A stretch of DNA of 64,000 bases from Bacterioplanoides sp965219715. Lineage in GTDB: Bacteria; Pseudomonadota; Gammaproteobacteria; Pseudomonadales; Oceanobacteraceae. Positions 26,521 through 35,772 of this stretch are shown here, piece after piece (position 1 is the stretch's first letter; each line of letters begins with the position of its first letter). The notes under the pieces are model-generated. The model did no database searches and had not been told where the DNA came from. It saw only the letters and a program-made list of their open reading frames with translations. The stretch is taken from positions 2,790,001-2,854,000 of the forward strand of contig NZ_OZ244785.1 in NCBI RefSeq assembly GCF_965219715.1, in the 5' to 3' direction. Both the position numbers and the translations under genes were made by a program.

Positions 26521-28353
26521 ATGAAATCAATGGCAGGCGCGCTATTGGTTGCAGCCTCTGTGCTGTCATCACAAATATCCGCCGAGACACTGTCCAACGG
26601 TGCTTCACTCAATATTAGCGGCAACAGCGGCTCACAACAGAGCCATACAATTACCGTACCCTCGGGAGCTGCCAATCTGCAAATCGCAATCTCCGGCGGT
26701 ACCGGTGATGCCGATTTATACACCCGCTTCAACAGTGAACCAACAAGCAGCAGCTATGATTGTCGCCCATATCTGAAAGGCAATAACGAAAGCTGCAGCG
26801 TTGAAGCGCCTGCTGCTGGTATTTATCACATTCAGGTTCGTGGTTACCGCACCTTTGCCGATGTCGCGTTAACCGCTTCATATACTGCACCGGCGAGCAC
26901 GGGAACCGATAGCCCTGGCGATTCGATGAGTGTTACTCAGGCTTTGTCTGCCGCGACGGGTACCTCTTTAACCGCGGTTGGAGTAATCAGTGAGGCGGTA
27001 AACGGAATTTATGCCCTGCGTCTGCAAGATCAGAACGATAGCAAGGTCAGCATTGTTGTCAGGCTGGAAGCGAACCAGCGTGATAGCTGGAGCCCACAAA
27101 ACAATGCCGCCGTGATTGGCAAAACCATCCAGGTATCCGGCATTCGGGATAGCTACGCTGGCGAGCCAAGTATTGAAAGCGTCAGCAACATTACCGAAGT
27201 GAGTGTTTCAGAGCCCGGCAACGGCAATACCCCAAGCTGCACCAACACCACATTAACGCTGGTAACCGATCAATATGGCAGTGAAACCAGCTGGACCATC
27301 AGCAGTGCTGGCAACACACTGCACTCCGGCAGTGGTTATGCAGGCAATACAACCAACACCGAGAACTTCTGCCTGGCGGAGGGTTCGTATACCTTCACCA
27401 TTAATGATTCGTATGGTGACGGTATCTGCTGCACTTATGGTAATGGTTCCTACCGCATGGTCGCGAACGGCAATGAGCTGTTCAGTGGTGCAAACTTCAC
27501 AACCAGTAAGTCTGTCAACTTCAGCATCACAACCGGTGGTTCTCCAACCGTACCGGGAAATGGCTCTGGTACAGCAACGGACCTGATTCCTTACTATCAG
27601 GCAGCGGAGGGTTTAACTGGTTACGCCCTGAAGTCAGCGCTTCACGACATTATCGATAATCACACCAGCCATGGTTACAGTGCGCTGTGGACCTTCTATA
27701 ACAACCATGAACTGGACAGCTACTACGAAAAAGATGGCAAGATTCTCGATATCTACTCCGAGCGTCCGAATGCCAGCGATCCGTATTCATTCACCAAAAG
27801 CACAGACCAATGTGGTTCCTACAATGGCGAAGGCAGCTGTTACAATCGCGAGCATGCTTTCCCGCGCAGCTGGTTTGGTGGCGGCGTTGAGCCGATGAAT
27901 TCAGACGTACACCATGTATTTGCCACCGATGGTTATGTAAACGGCCGTCGTAGCAGCCATCCATACGGATTGGTAGGTTCCGTCAGCTGGACGTCTCAGA
28001 ATGGTTCCAAGCTGGGCTCTGCTGCATCCAACCTGGGTCACAGTGGTACTGTGTTTGAGCCGATCGACGAGTTCAAAGGCGACCTGGCACGTGCCTACTT
28101 CTACATGGCTACTCGCTATGAGGACCGTATTGCCAGCTGGGAAAATAACAGCTCCGAAAGCAATGCTGTATTAGATGGCAGCAGCAACAAGGTATTCGAA
28201 AGCTGGAAGCTGGCGATGTTGTTGCAATGGCACAACAGTGATCCGGTGAGTCAGAAGGAAATTGACCGTAACAATGCCGCTCAAAACCACCAGGGCAACC
28301 GTAACCCATTTGTTGATCACCCGGAATTGGTTGGTCTGATCTGGGGCAACTGA
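26521..28353 (+). CDS. secreted endonuclease I with accessory domains
   Basis: 610 aa. Signal peptide ~1-21. Then a bacterial pre-peptidase (PPC) domain (~30-118, ISGGTGDADLYTRFNSEP), an OB-fold-like domain (~130-225, ALRLQDQNDSKVSIVVRLEA), a Cys-containing beta domain (~235-340, TINDSYGDGICCTYGNGSY), and a C-terminal endonuclease I domain (~355-605). The nuclease motif NREHAFPRSWFGG has the catalytic His near 445. It is likely an extracellular DNase for nutrient DNA or biofilm turnover. The PPC and beta domains probably serve secretion or binding; a type II route is inferred. Confidence 0.9.
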   Translation: MKSMAGALLVAASVLSSQISAETLSNGASLNISGNSGSQQSHTITVPSGAANLQIAISGGTGDADLYTRFNSEPTSSSYDCRPYLKGNNESCSVEAPAAGIYHIQVRGYRTFADVALTASYTAPASTGTDSPGDSMSVTQALSAATGTSLTAVGVISEAVNGIYALRLQDQNDSKVSIVVRLEANQRDSWSPQNNAAVIGKTIQVSGIRDSYAGEPSIESVSNITEVSVSEPGNGNTPSCTNTTLTLVTDQYGSETSWTISSAGNTLHSGSGYAGNTTNTENFCLAEGSYTFTINDSYGDGICCTYGNGSYRMVANGNELFSGANFTTSKSVNFSITTGGSPTVPGNGSGTATDLIPYYQAAEGLTGYALKSALHDIIDNHTSHGYSALWTFYNNHELDSYYEKDGKILDIYSERPNASDPYSFTKSTDQCGSYNGEGSCYNREHAFPRSWFGGGVEPMNSDVHHVFATDGYVNGRRSSHPYGLVGSVSWTSQNGSKLGSAASNLGHSGTVFEPIDEFKGDLARAYFYMATRYEDRIASWENNSSESNAVLDGSSNKVFESWKLAMLLQWHNSDPVSQKEIDRNNAAQNHQGNRNPFVDHPELVGLIWGN

Positions 28354-28380
28354 TCTTTTCAGCTTGGTTCTGATGATTAA

Positions 28381-28405
28381 AAAAGGGCGCTGCGGCGCCC
28401 TTTTT
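28381..28405 (+). terminator. terminator after endonuclease gene
   Basis: GGGCGC and GCGCCC pair around a TGCG loop, flanked by AAAA and TTTTT. It serves the + gene and may also work for the convergent hydrolase gene. Confidence 0.9.
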
Positions 28406-28434
28406 AAATTCCTTGTTAATACAGCTTCCGTGGC

Positions 28435-29262
28435 TCAGGACAGCCGGTTTAAAAACTCACAAATCTGTGAGTCCCACTGATCCACATGACGTACTTCATT
28501 AGCCAGATGAATCTCACTGTTTGGCAATAACTCCCGTAATTGTTTTGCCGTACTTACAGGGTGACTGTTGTCATCTGTCCAGGCGAGAATTAATACTGGT
28601 ATATCAATTTTCTTCAGCTCTTCTTCCACCGGTAAATCCGATTGCGCAGACCCCATCAGAATCGGGTGATACGCTTCTTTTTTGTGGCTGGCCATATAGC
28701 GATGCAATACAGTTTCGCAATAAGGCATCGATTTATTCAGAAATCCGGCAATGACTTTGTTTTTCGTTAACTGGGGAATTAGTGCTGGCACCAGTTTCAG
28801 TTTGTTCAGTAAAGCTAATAACTTGTATTTACGCGCCTGTGCCGGGCGGGTTTTCCAGGCCGTTGGCGGAATCACCAATACCACGCCTGCCAGCTTATCT
28901 TTCTGACCTGAGTTAATAAGATCCAGCGCCGCAATCAAACTGGTTCCACAACCCATGGATGCACCACCCAGCACCAGTTTCCCGGCCTCAGAATGATCAG
29001 CAACCGCTAACATATCTTTTGCCAGATGAGTCCACTGATAATCGGCAATATTGTCGGTCGCCTGAGATTCACCATGACCGCGGGCATCGTACCGAATCAC
29101 ACGATGTTGTTGTGACGTTTGCTTCCAGGCAAACAAACCGGATTCGATATCCGCTGCGGTACAAAACATTAAACCGTGCGCCCAAACCAGTGCGCTTTGT
29201 TTATTGTCCGGCTGGCTATCAAGGATATTTAATTCAATATTATTAATCGGTTGTAGCGACAT
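28435..29262 (-). CDS. alpha/beta hydrolase
   Basis: 275 aa, no signal peptide. The N-terminal oxyanion-loop region (LVWAHGLMF), the RYDARGHGES turn and the nucleophile elbow GGASMGCG are those of the alpha/beta hydrolase fold. The acid (LAWTDDNSHPVS) and the final His (EVRHVDQW) complete a plausible triad. The substrate cannot be read from sequence. It stands alone between terminators, upstream of the 3' end of parC. Confidence 0.85.
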   Translation of the reverse strand: MSLQPINNIELNILDSQPDNKQSALVWAHGLMFCTAADIESGLFAWKQTSQQHRVIRYDARGHGESQATDNIADYQWTHLAKDMLAVADHSEAGKLVLGGASMGCGTSLIAALDLINSGQKDKLAGVVLVIPPTAWKTRPAQARKYKLLALLNKLKLVPALIPQLTKNKVIAGFLNKSMPYCETVLHRYMASHKKEAYHPILMGSAQSDLPVEEELKKIDIPVLILAWTDDNSHPVSTAKQLRELLPNSEIHLANEVRHVDQWDSQICEFLNRLS

Positions 29263-29411
29263 TATTTTTCTACTTACTTATCTTCAGATTTTTCAGTGGT
29301 ATTTGTTTTTCATAGCAGCAACAGGACGTTGCGATAGCATCAAGCCACAGGGATGTGGCACTGATGCGGCGGCTGAAAAATAAATACTGCTGAGCAATAA
29401 AATAGCGACAA

Positions 29412-29437
29412 CAAAAAACCGCCCGAAGGCGGTTTAA
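29412..29437 (-). terminator. parC terminator
   Basis: Read on the minus strand, AAACCGCC/GGCGGTTT closes a very stable TTCG tetraloop and is followed by further T residues, 17 bases after the parC stop. Confidence 0.88.
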
Positions 29438-29451
29438 TTGTTTACGATTAA

Positions 29452-31713
29452 TCAGTCGTCCTTACGAACCACTTCCATCGCATCCACATTCTGGAAGCCA
29501 CGTGGCAGCTTATTACCACGACGACCACGCTCACCCTGGTAGTGCTCAAGGTCAGCAAACTTCAGTTTCATATGACGCTTACCAGCGTAAACCAGAATGG
29601 TGTCATCTTCACTGAAGGCGACACAAGCAACCATTAATTCTTCACGGGCAGCCGCCTTAGCCGAATTAATATTAATCATCTTGTTGCCTTTACCACGAGC
29701 CATTACCGGTACGTCAGCCGCCGGGAATACCAGCATACGGCCTTCGTTACTGACCGCCGCAATCCAGCTTTTCTCAGGATTAATAATCTTAGCCGGAATT
29801 AATACCCGAGCGTTATCCGGTACTGTCAGCAGGTTTTTACCAGCTTTGTTTTTGCTCTGCATATCGCCAAGGTTAGCGATAAAGCCATAACCGGCGTCGG
29901 TGGCCATCAGGTACTGATCGGAGTCAGGCCCCATCACCAGGCCGAGGAATTGCGAACCAGCCTGCATCGTCAGGCGACCACTTAATGGTTCACCCTGACC
30001 ACGAGCTGACGGCAAGGTATGGGCAGGCAGAGCATAAGAACGTCCGGTACTGTCGATAAATACTGCGTTCTGATTACTTTTACCCGGTGCCGACAATAAA
30101 TATTTATCGCCGGACTTATAGTTCAGACCTTCGGCATCGATATCGTGGCCTTTGGCAGCACGCACCCAGCCTTTTTCAGACAGCACTACGGTAATAGCTT
30201 CAGCAGAAACCAGTTCGGTTTCAGAGAAGGCTTTCGCTTCGCCACGAACCACCACAGGGGAACGACGGTCATCACCGTATTTTTCAGCGTCTGCTGTTAA
30301 TTCTTTTTTGATCAGGGTTTTTAAACGACGCTCGGACCCTAAGGTTTTTTCTAACGCGTCGCGTTCTTTTTCTAACTCATCCTGCTCGCCACGGATTTTC
30401 ATTTCTTCCAGTTTGGCGAGGTGACGTAATTTCAATTCGAGGATGGCTTCGGCCTGAATATCCGATACACCAAAACGCTGCATCAGCACCGCTTTTGGTT
30501 CGTCTTCGGTACGGATAATTTCGATCACTTCGTCGATATTCAGGAAAGCTACCAACATACCTTCCAAGATATGCAGACGAGCTAACACTTTATCCAAACG
30601 GTGCTGCAAACGACGACGTACAGTGCCGGTACGGTATTCCAGCCACTCAGTTAACATCATTTGCAGGTTTTTCACCTGCGGGCGACCGTCCAGACCAATC
30701 ACATTCATATTGACGCGATAGTTTCTTTCCAGATCGGTGGTGGCGAATAAATGCGCCATCACAGCATCGGTATCAACACGATTGGATTTAGGAACAATGA
30801 CTAAACGGGTTGGGTTTTCGTGATCCGACTCGTCGCGTAAATCCGTTACCAATGGCAGCTTTTTCGCTGTCATTTGTGCCGCAATTTGCTCCAGAATTTT
30901 TGCACCTGAAACCTGATGTGGCAGTGCAGTCACAACGATATCGCCATCTTCGATGGAGTAGACCGCACGCATTTTTACGCTGCCCTTACCGGTGCGATAT
31001 AACTTACGCAGATCTTCTCTTGGCGTAATAATTTCCGCATCGGTTGGGAAATCAGGAGCCTGCACATGCTCACATAAAGCATCGATTTCGGCTTTAGGAT
31101 TATCCAGCAAGTGGATACAGGCACTGGCTACTTCACGGATATTATGTGGCGGAATATCGGTCGCCATACCAACCGCAATACCCGTGGTGCCGTTTAACAG
31201 GATATTTGGTAAACGGGCTGGCAAGGTACAAGGCTCGTCCATGGTGCCATCAAAGTTCGGCTGCCAGTCAACCGTACCCTGGCCTAATTCGCTGAGTAAC
31301 ACCTCGGCGTAGTTGGCCAGTTTGGCTTCGGTATAACGCATCGCCGCGAACGACTTCGGATCATCCGGTGCACCCCAGTTGCCCTGACCATCGACCAATG
31401 GATAGCGGTAGGAAAACGGCTGAGCCATCAACACCATAGCTTCGTAACAGGCGCTGTCACCGTGTGGATGGTATTTACCCAACACGTCACCAACGGTACG
31501 GGCCGACTTCTTGTATTTGGCGGTGTGCTTTAAGCCCAGCTCGCTCATGGCGTAGGTAATACGGCGCTGTACCGGCTTCAGACCATCACCCACGTGTGGC
31601 AGCGCCCGGTCGAGAATCACGTACATGGAATAATTCAGGTACGCGCTTTCGGTATATTGCTTCAGCGACTGGCGCTCTACGCCGTCGTCTGTGTAACTAA
31701 TCTGATCCGTCAT
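29452..31713 (-). CDS. parC: topoisomerase IV subunit A
   Basis: 753 aa, the ParC length and shorter than GyrA. The catalytic Tyr is residue 127 (AAMRYTEAKL). The quinolone-determining segment HPHGDSACYEA keeps Ser87 and Glu91, the drug-sensitive residues. The C-terminal ~250 residues form the DNA-wrapping beta-pinwheel. With ParE it unlinks daughter chromosomes. Three small lipoprotein genes lie between it and parE on the same strand. Confidence 0.97.
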   Translation of the reverse strand: MTDQISYTDDGVERQSLKQYTESAYLNYSMYVILDRALPHVGDGLKPVQRRITYAMSELGLKHTAKYKKSARTVGDVLGKYHPHGDSACYEAMVLMAQPFSYRYPLVDGQGNWGAPDDPKSFAAMRYTEAKLANYAEVLLSELGQGTVDWQPNFDGTMDEPCTLPARLPNILLNGTTGIAVGMATDIPPHNIREVASACIHLLDNPKAEIDALCEHVQAPDFPTDAEIITPREDLRKLYRTGKGSVKMRAVYSIEDGDIVVTALPHQVSGAKILEQIAAQMTAKKLPLVTDLRDESDHENPTRLVIVPKSNRVDTDAVMAHLFATTDLERNYRVNMNVIGLDGRPQVKNLQMMLTEWLEYRTGTVRRRLQHRLDKVLARLHILEGMLVAFLNIDEVIEIIRTEDEPKAVLMQRFGVSDIQAEAILELKLRHLAKLEEMKIRGEQDELEKERDALEKTLGSERRLKTLIKKELTADAEKYGDDRRSPVVVRGEAKAFSETELVSAEAITVVLSEKGWVRAAKGHDIDAEGLNYKSGDKYLLSAPGKSNQNAVFIDSTGRSYALPAHTLPSARGQGEPLSGRLTMQAGSQFLGLVMGPDSDQYLMATDAGYGFIANLGDMQSKNKAGKNLLTVPDNARVLIPAKIINPEKSWIAAVSNEGRMLVFPAADVPVMARGKGNKMININSAKAAAREELMVACVAFSEDDTILVYAGKRHMKLKFADLEHYQGERGRRGNKLPRGFQNVDAMEVVRKDD

Positions 31714-31857
31714 AAGACTCGCTGTTCTGTCGAATTTCTGTCTGAGTTCAGCTCTACCCGGCTATCAGGGTATCGAAAAAGGTTGGCAGAGATTGTGACC
31801 GACTAACCGGCGAAGGACAATGCTAAAAGGTGAGATTTGGATCAGGAAATGGGGAGA

Positions 31858-31885
31858 TTTCCCGACAGTGATCACTGCCGGGAAA
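31858..31885. promoter_or_regulatory. palindrome upstream of parC
   Basis: A near-perfect inverted repeat, TTTCCCG-A-CAGTGAT/CACTG-C-CGGGAAA, has a 12-base perfect core CAGTGATCACTG (31866-31877). It sits in the 193-base gap between the lipoprotein genes and parC. It could be an operator or a T-less terminator of the lipoprotein genes. Confidence 0.35.
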
Positions 31886-31906
31886 CTGTACAGAAAAGCA
31901 TCAGAC

Positions 31907-32221
31907 TTATTGTGTACAGATGGCTTCCATGCGGATTTTATTGGTCCAGCTCATAAAACCGTGACTGGTCGAGTGCTGAGTCGCAACCGCACCAATACGG
32001 CCCGGGCATTTTTGCTGCAACTCACGATACGCCTGATCGACATAATCGGTATCAAAAGCAAACCACAGCACGACCTTTTGCTCAGTGGTAACCACGACGG
32101 TTTTAGCACTTTTATCGGCTGCCAGGCCAGGGTCGATATCACTGATGTGCTGCTGGTGAATCGAGTGGGTACAACCCACCGCCAGCATGGATGTCATTGC
32201 CAGAGTCAGTAAACGTTTCAT
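31907..32221 (-). CDS. small lipoprotein A of a tandem family
   Basis: 104 aa. The lipobox AVGC lipidates Cys17 and is followed by Thr, so outer-membrane sorting is likely. The mature domain has the shared pattern W-x-A-F-D-x-x-x-V-D-x-A (LWFAFDTDYVDQAYRELQQK) and ends with a Cys pair pattern (KCPG and EAICTQ). It is clearly related to the next upstream gene. Six bases separate them. No named function is known to me. Confidence 0.72.
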   Translation of the reverse strand: MKRLLTLAMTSMLAVGCTHSIHQQHISDIDPGLAADKSAKTVVVTTEQKVVLWFAFDTDYVDQAYRELQQKCPGRIGAVATQHSTSHGFMSWTNKIRMEAICTQ

Positions 32222-32227
32222 AACGAC

Positions 32228-32533
32228 TTACCCCTTTTGACAATACGCAGTGGCAACCACTTCACGTTTAACAACCAGGAAATAAACCGTGTTCTGGAAC
32301 TTGGTTAACACGCCGTCCAGCTTGCCACCCTGACACTGGTTACGCAGATCGTTAATGGCTTCATCAACAAATTCGTTGTCAAAAGCGATACCCAGAATGG
32401 CCCAGTGATCAGCGGAAGCTGTTACTTCATTAGAACGCTCCTGTGGCACCTGAGTTAGAGAAACTGAATTCAGGCTAACGCAGCCGGTTAACGCGACGGA
32501 TAAAAATAAAAAAGCAAAAATACGTTGTAACAT
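32228..32533 (-). CDS. small lipoprotein B of a tandem family
   Basis: 101 aa from the ATG at 32533, with AGGG upstream; an in-frame TTG two codons earlier is less likely. Lipobox ALTGC lipidates Cys18. The mature part (ILGIAFDNEFVDEAINDLRN, then QCQGGKLDGV and ATAYCQ) aligns with lipoprotein A across the AFD-VD-A block and both Cys. The two conserved Cys outside the lipobox probably form a disulfide. The role is unknown. Confidence 0.72.
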   Translation of the reverse strand: MLQRIFAFLFLSVALTGCVSLNSVSLTQVPQERSNEVTASADHWAILGIAFDNEFVDEAINDLRNQCQGGKLDGVLTKFQNTVYFLVVKREVVATAYCQKG

Positions 32534-32570
32534 GATCAAACCCTATTAATTTTCTCGTTATCAAGTGTTG

Positions 32571-32987
32571 TTATGAATTACGAATACAAAAAGCATCAAC
32601 ACCAACAATTTCGCCGGAAACCGGACCTGCGGCTTTGGCTTCACGAATCGCACGAATACCGGTAATTTTTCCGCTGCGACATTCATTTCGCAGATATGCC
32701 AGCAGCTTCTCAGCATATGTATCGTCGTAAACCGGATTACCCGTGCGTGGTCCCATATTCATTAATGCCAGAATATTACGCAGATCTTCGAAGTTCTCTG
32801 CTGCCTGGCCATCGCTGGCGATTCGACCAATTTCGGCTGCTGCTGCGGCATCAAAACCCGTTTCACTGAAACGTACTGAGATCGGAGTCAGATCTCCCTG
32901 AGTCTGATCGATTGAGCCGATCTGAACGCTGTCGAGCCGGGCACAACCCGCCATAGCGATTACGGCTAATAGGAAAATACTTCGCAT
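32571..32987 (-). CDS. small lipoprotein C of a tandem family
   Basis: 138 aa. Lipobox MAGC lipidates Cys15. The C-terminal half (YAEKLLAYLRNECRSGKITG, then VGVDAFCIRN) matches the L-x-x-x-C-x-x-G and A-x-C blocks of lipoproteins A and B, with an extra ~35 residues in the middle. It lies first in the three-gene row after parE. The repeated family at one locus suggests local duplication; the function is not known. Confidence 0.7.
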   Translation of the reverse strand: MRSIFLLAVIAMAGCARLDSVQIGSIDQTQGDLTPISVRFSETGFDAAAAAEIGRIASDGQAAENFEDLRNILALMNMGPRTGNPVYDDTYAEKLLAYLRNECRSGKITGIRAIREAKAAGPVSGEIVGVDAFCIRNS

Positions 32988-33059
32988 AGAAATTTCCAGA
33001 TTAAAAAAAAGTACGTGGAATTCTACTGAAGAAAGGTGAATAAAGCCTTAACGAAGGCA

Positions 33060-33087
33060 AAAATAAGCCCGGTTAAAAACCGGGCTA
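33060..33087 (-). terminator. parE terminator
   Basis: AGCCCGG (33067-33073) pairs with CCGGGCT (33081-33087). On the minus strand the stem is followed by TTATTTTTG, 28 bases after the parE stop. Confidence 0.82.
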
Positions 33088-33114
33088 AAGAATGAGCTTT
33101 TCAAAATAAATCGA

Positions 33115-35004
33115 TCAGGCAATATCAACTTCGTTGCCACGGGTTTCTAACCAGCTCTTACGGTCAGACGCACGTTTTTTCGCCAGCAACATATCCATCA
33201 ATTCGTTTGTGCCGTCCCCCGGCTCCAGCGACAACTGAACCAGGCGACGAGTATTTGGATCCATGGTGGTTTCACGCAGCTGCATCGGGTTCATTTCACC
33301 CAAACCTTTAAAGCGCTGTACGTTCACTTTACCGCGCTTTTTCTCAGCTTTAATACGCTCTAATACACCAGATTTTTCCGCTTCGTCCAATGCATAAAAA
33401 ACGTCTTTGCCAACATCGATACGATACAGCGGTGGCATCGCAACATACACATGCCCTTCCGCCACCAGCTTGCGGAAATGACGCACAAACAAGGCACACA
33501 ACAGAGTGGCGATATGCAGGCCATCCGAGTCGGCATCGGCAAGAATACAGATTTTACCGTAACGTAAACCGTCGAGGTTATCCGTCGCTGGGTCGATACC
33601 TAACGCAACGGCGATATTGTGAACTTCTTCCGAGGCGAGAATTTCACCAGAATCCACTTCCCAGGTATTCAGGATCTTACCCCTTAAAGGCATGATCGCC
33701 TGGAACTCACGATCACGGGCCTGCTTGGCAGAACCACCAGCAGAGTCACCTTCCACCAGGAATAATTCAGTGCGTTCGCTGTCCTGACCGGTACAGTCAG
33801 CCAGCTTGCCTGGCAGCGCCGGGCCCTGGGTGATCTTTTTACGCGCAACTTTTTTCGATTTACGTAACCGGCTCTGGGCGCTGGAAATCGCCATCTCCGC
33901 CAGCAATTCCGCTTCTGCTGTGTGTTCGTTTAACCACAAGGCAAAGGAATCTTTTACTACGCCGGAAATAAACGATGAAGCTTCACGTGACGACAAACGC
34001 TCCTTGGTTTGTCCGGCGAATTGTGGATCAGCAAGTTTGGCCGACAATACGTAAGAGCAACGCTCCCATAAATCGTCCGGCGTTAATTTCACACCACGGG
34101 GTAATAAATTACGGAATTCACAGAACTCACGCAGAGCATCCAATAAACCGGAGCGGAAGCCGTTTACGTGGGTACCACCCTGAGCGGTTGGAATTAAGTT
34201 AACGTAACTTTCCTGGCATAACTCGCCACCTTCCGGCAGCCATTGAACCGCCCAATCAACACCTTCAGTTTCGCCGGTCATGCTGCCGGTAAAAGGTTCC
34301 GCGGGCAGAACCTCGTAACCGGTGGAGCTGACTTTTAAATAATCTTTTAAACCGTCTTCGTAATACCACTCGGCACTGTCTTCCGCATTCGGCGCATTAA
34401 ATTTAATACGCAAACCCGGGCACAAAACTGCTTTGGCACGTAAGACGTGTTTTAACCGCGGAACAGAAAACTTCGGTGAATCGAAATATTGTGGATCAGG
34501 CAGGAAACGAACACTGGTGCCGCTGCGTTTCTTACCACAGGTATCCACCACCTGCAGATCCAACGCTTTATCACCGTTCTGGAAACCAATACGCTGCACC
34601 TGGCCATCACGCCAGATGGTAACTTCCAGTACTTTGGACAAGGCGTTTACCACGGAAACACCCACACCGTGCAAACCACCAGAGAACTGGTAGTTATCGT
34701 TAGAGAACTTACCACCGGCGTGTAACTGGGTCAGAATCAGTTCAACACCGGAGACACCGTGCTCCGGGTGAATATCGGTTGGCATACCACGACCGTCATC
34801 CAACACAGTCATAGAACCATCACCGTGCAGAGTCACTTCAATGGTGCTGGCATGGCCAGCTAACGCTTCGTCCACCGAGTTATCGATAACTTCCTGAGCC
34901 AAATGGTTTGGCCGGGTGGTGTCAGTGTACATACCGGGACGTTTACGAACCGGATCAAGACCACTTAAGACTTCAATCGAAGACGCCGTGTATTGCTTGG
35001 ACAT
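33115..35004 (-). CDS. parE: topoisomerase IV subunit B
   Basis: 629 aa, the ParE length (GyrB is longer). The GHKL ATPase residues are seen in VIDNSVDEALAGHA and LDDGRGMPTDIHPEHGVSG. The TOPRIM part has LVEGDSAGGSAKQARDREFQ and the DADSDG metal motif. It powers decatenation with ParC. The downstream order yqiA-cpdA-yqiB-nudF and divergent tolC is that of enterobacteria and supports ParE over GyrB. Confidence 0.98.
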   Translation of the reverse strand: MSKQYTASSIEVLSGLDPVRKRPGMYTDTTRPNHLAQEVIDNSVDEALAGHASTIEVTLHGDGSMTVLDDGRGMPTDIHPEHGVSGVELILTQLHAGGKFSNDNYQFSGGLHGVGVSVVNALSKVLEVTIWRDGQVQRIGFQNGDKALDLQVVDTCGKKRSGTSVRFLPDPQYFDSPKFSVPRLKHVLRAKAVLCPGLRIKFNAPNAEDSAEWYYEDGLKDYLKVSSTGYEVLPAEPFTGSMTGETEGVDWAVQWLPEGGELCQESYVNLIPTAQGGTHVNGFRSGLLDALREFCEFRNLLPRGVKLTPDDLWERCSYVLSAKLADPQFAGQTKERLSSREASSFISGVVKDSFALWLNEHTAEAELLAEMAISSAQSRLRKSKKVARKKITQGPALPGKLADCTGQDSERTELFLVEGDSAGGSAKQARDREFQAIMPLRGKILNTWEVDSGEILASEEVHNIAVALGIDPATDNLDGLRYGKICILADADSDGLHIATLLCALFVRHFRKLVAEGHVYVAMPPLYRIDVGKDVFYALDEAEKSGVLERIKAEKKRGKVNVQRFKGLGEMNPMQLRETTMDPNTRRLVQLSLEPGDGTNELMDMLLAKKRASDRKSWLETRGNEVDIA

Positions 35005-35149
35005 TCAAACCTCTGAAACAGGATGACGCTTATTATTAAAAGGTCGGGTATAAAAATCAGATAGCGAGTATACCGATGGCTCTGGCTGATTTTCCAGAGC
35101 CTTAAAGTGATTCATACCGGGTTAATGATGATTCGTGCCGGGTTAGCGG

Positions 35150-35746
35150 CTATTCGGCGGGGTTGTAATGTCGATGAACGAAGCCCAGCACCATCGGCAT
35201 ACGACTGATAAAGTCTTCGAAGCTGTGATTACCACCACCTTCGGTCCAGGAAGGGCAAGCCCGGTACAACTGCGCTGCTTGGCGATAATCCAGTGTCTCA
35301 TCACCGGTTTGCAGTAACAGCAGCAGATTTTGCGGCTGTTGAATCGGGTCAATATTCAGCGCCTGAAGCTGGTCGATATGCTCCATCGTCAGCTCATGCA
35401 CTTCACCGGTATAAAAGTGGGTATTCGGACCGAGGTAATCAGCGAATAACTCAAAAGGCCTGACCGCCGGATTAATCAGCGCAGCAGGAAGGCGATATTT
35501 TTCTGCCAGATAGGTGGCGTAAAAACCACCGAGCGAACTGCCGATCAGATACACCTGATCATGCTTTTGTTGCAGCTGCTGCAGCGTTTGTTCTGCTAAC
35601 TGGATAGCGGCGGCTGGCTCAAACGGCAATGCAGGAATAACCAGTTCATCACTGGCCAGATTTTGCTGAAAATAGGAAACAAGCTGCTGTGCTTTCTGAG
35701 ATTGTGGCGAACTCAGAAAGCCATGCAGATAAAGACAAGCACTCAA
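35150..35746 (-). CDS. yqiA: YqiA-type esterase
   Basis: 198 aa, matching the YqiA family of small cytosolic alpha/beta hydrolases. The chain begins LYLHGFLSSPQSQKAQQL, the nucleophile elbow is LIGSSLGGFYATYLAEKY, and a late His lies in GGGNHSFEDF. It keeps its usual place between parE and cpdA. Esterase activity on short acyl esters is known for the family; the natural substrate is not clear. Confidence 0.9.
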   Translation of the reverse strand: MSACLYLHGFLSSPQSQKAQQLVSYFQQNLASDELVIPALPFEPAAAIQLAEQTLQQLQQKHDQVYLIGSSLGGFYATYLAEKYRLPAALINPAVRPFELFADYLGPNTHFYTGEVHELTMEHIDQLQALNIDPIQQPQNLLLLLQTGDETLDYRQAAQLYRACPSWTEGGGNHSFEDFISRMPMVLGFVHRHYNPAE

Positions 35747-35772
35747 GGGAATTCCTCAGACGTTAGAAGCGT

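Noticed and set aside
31820..32212. Open frame on the + strand in the parC upstream region
   Set aside because: It is mostly antisense to small lipoprotein A and shows no family features.
29452..35004. DNA gyrase gyrA/gyrB instead of parC/parE
   Set aside because: Protein lengths (753 and 629 aa) and the yqiA-cpdA-yqiB-nudF-tolC context fit topoisomerase IV.
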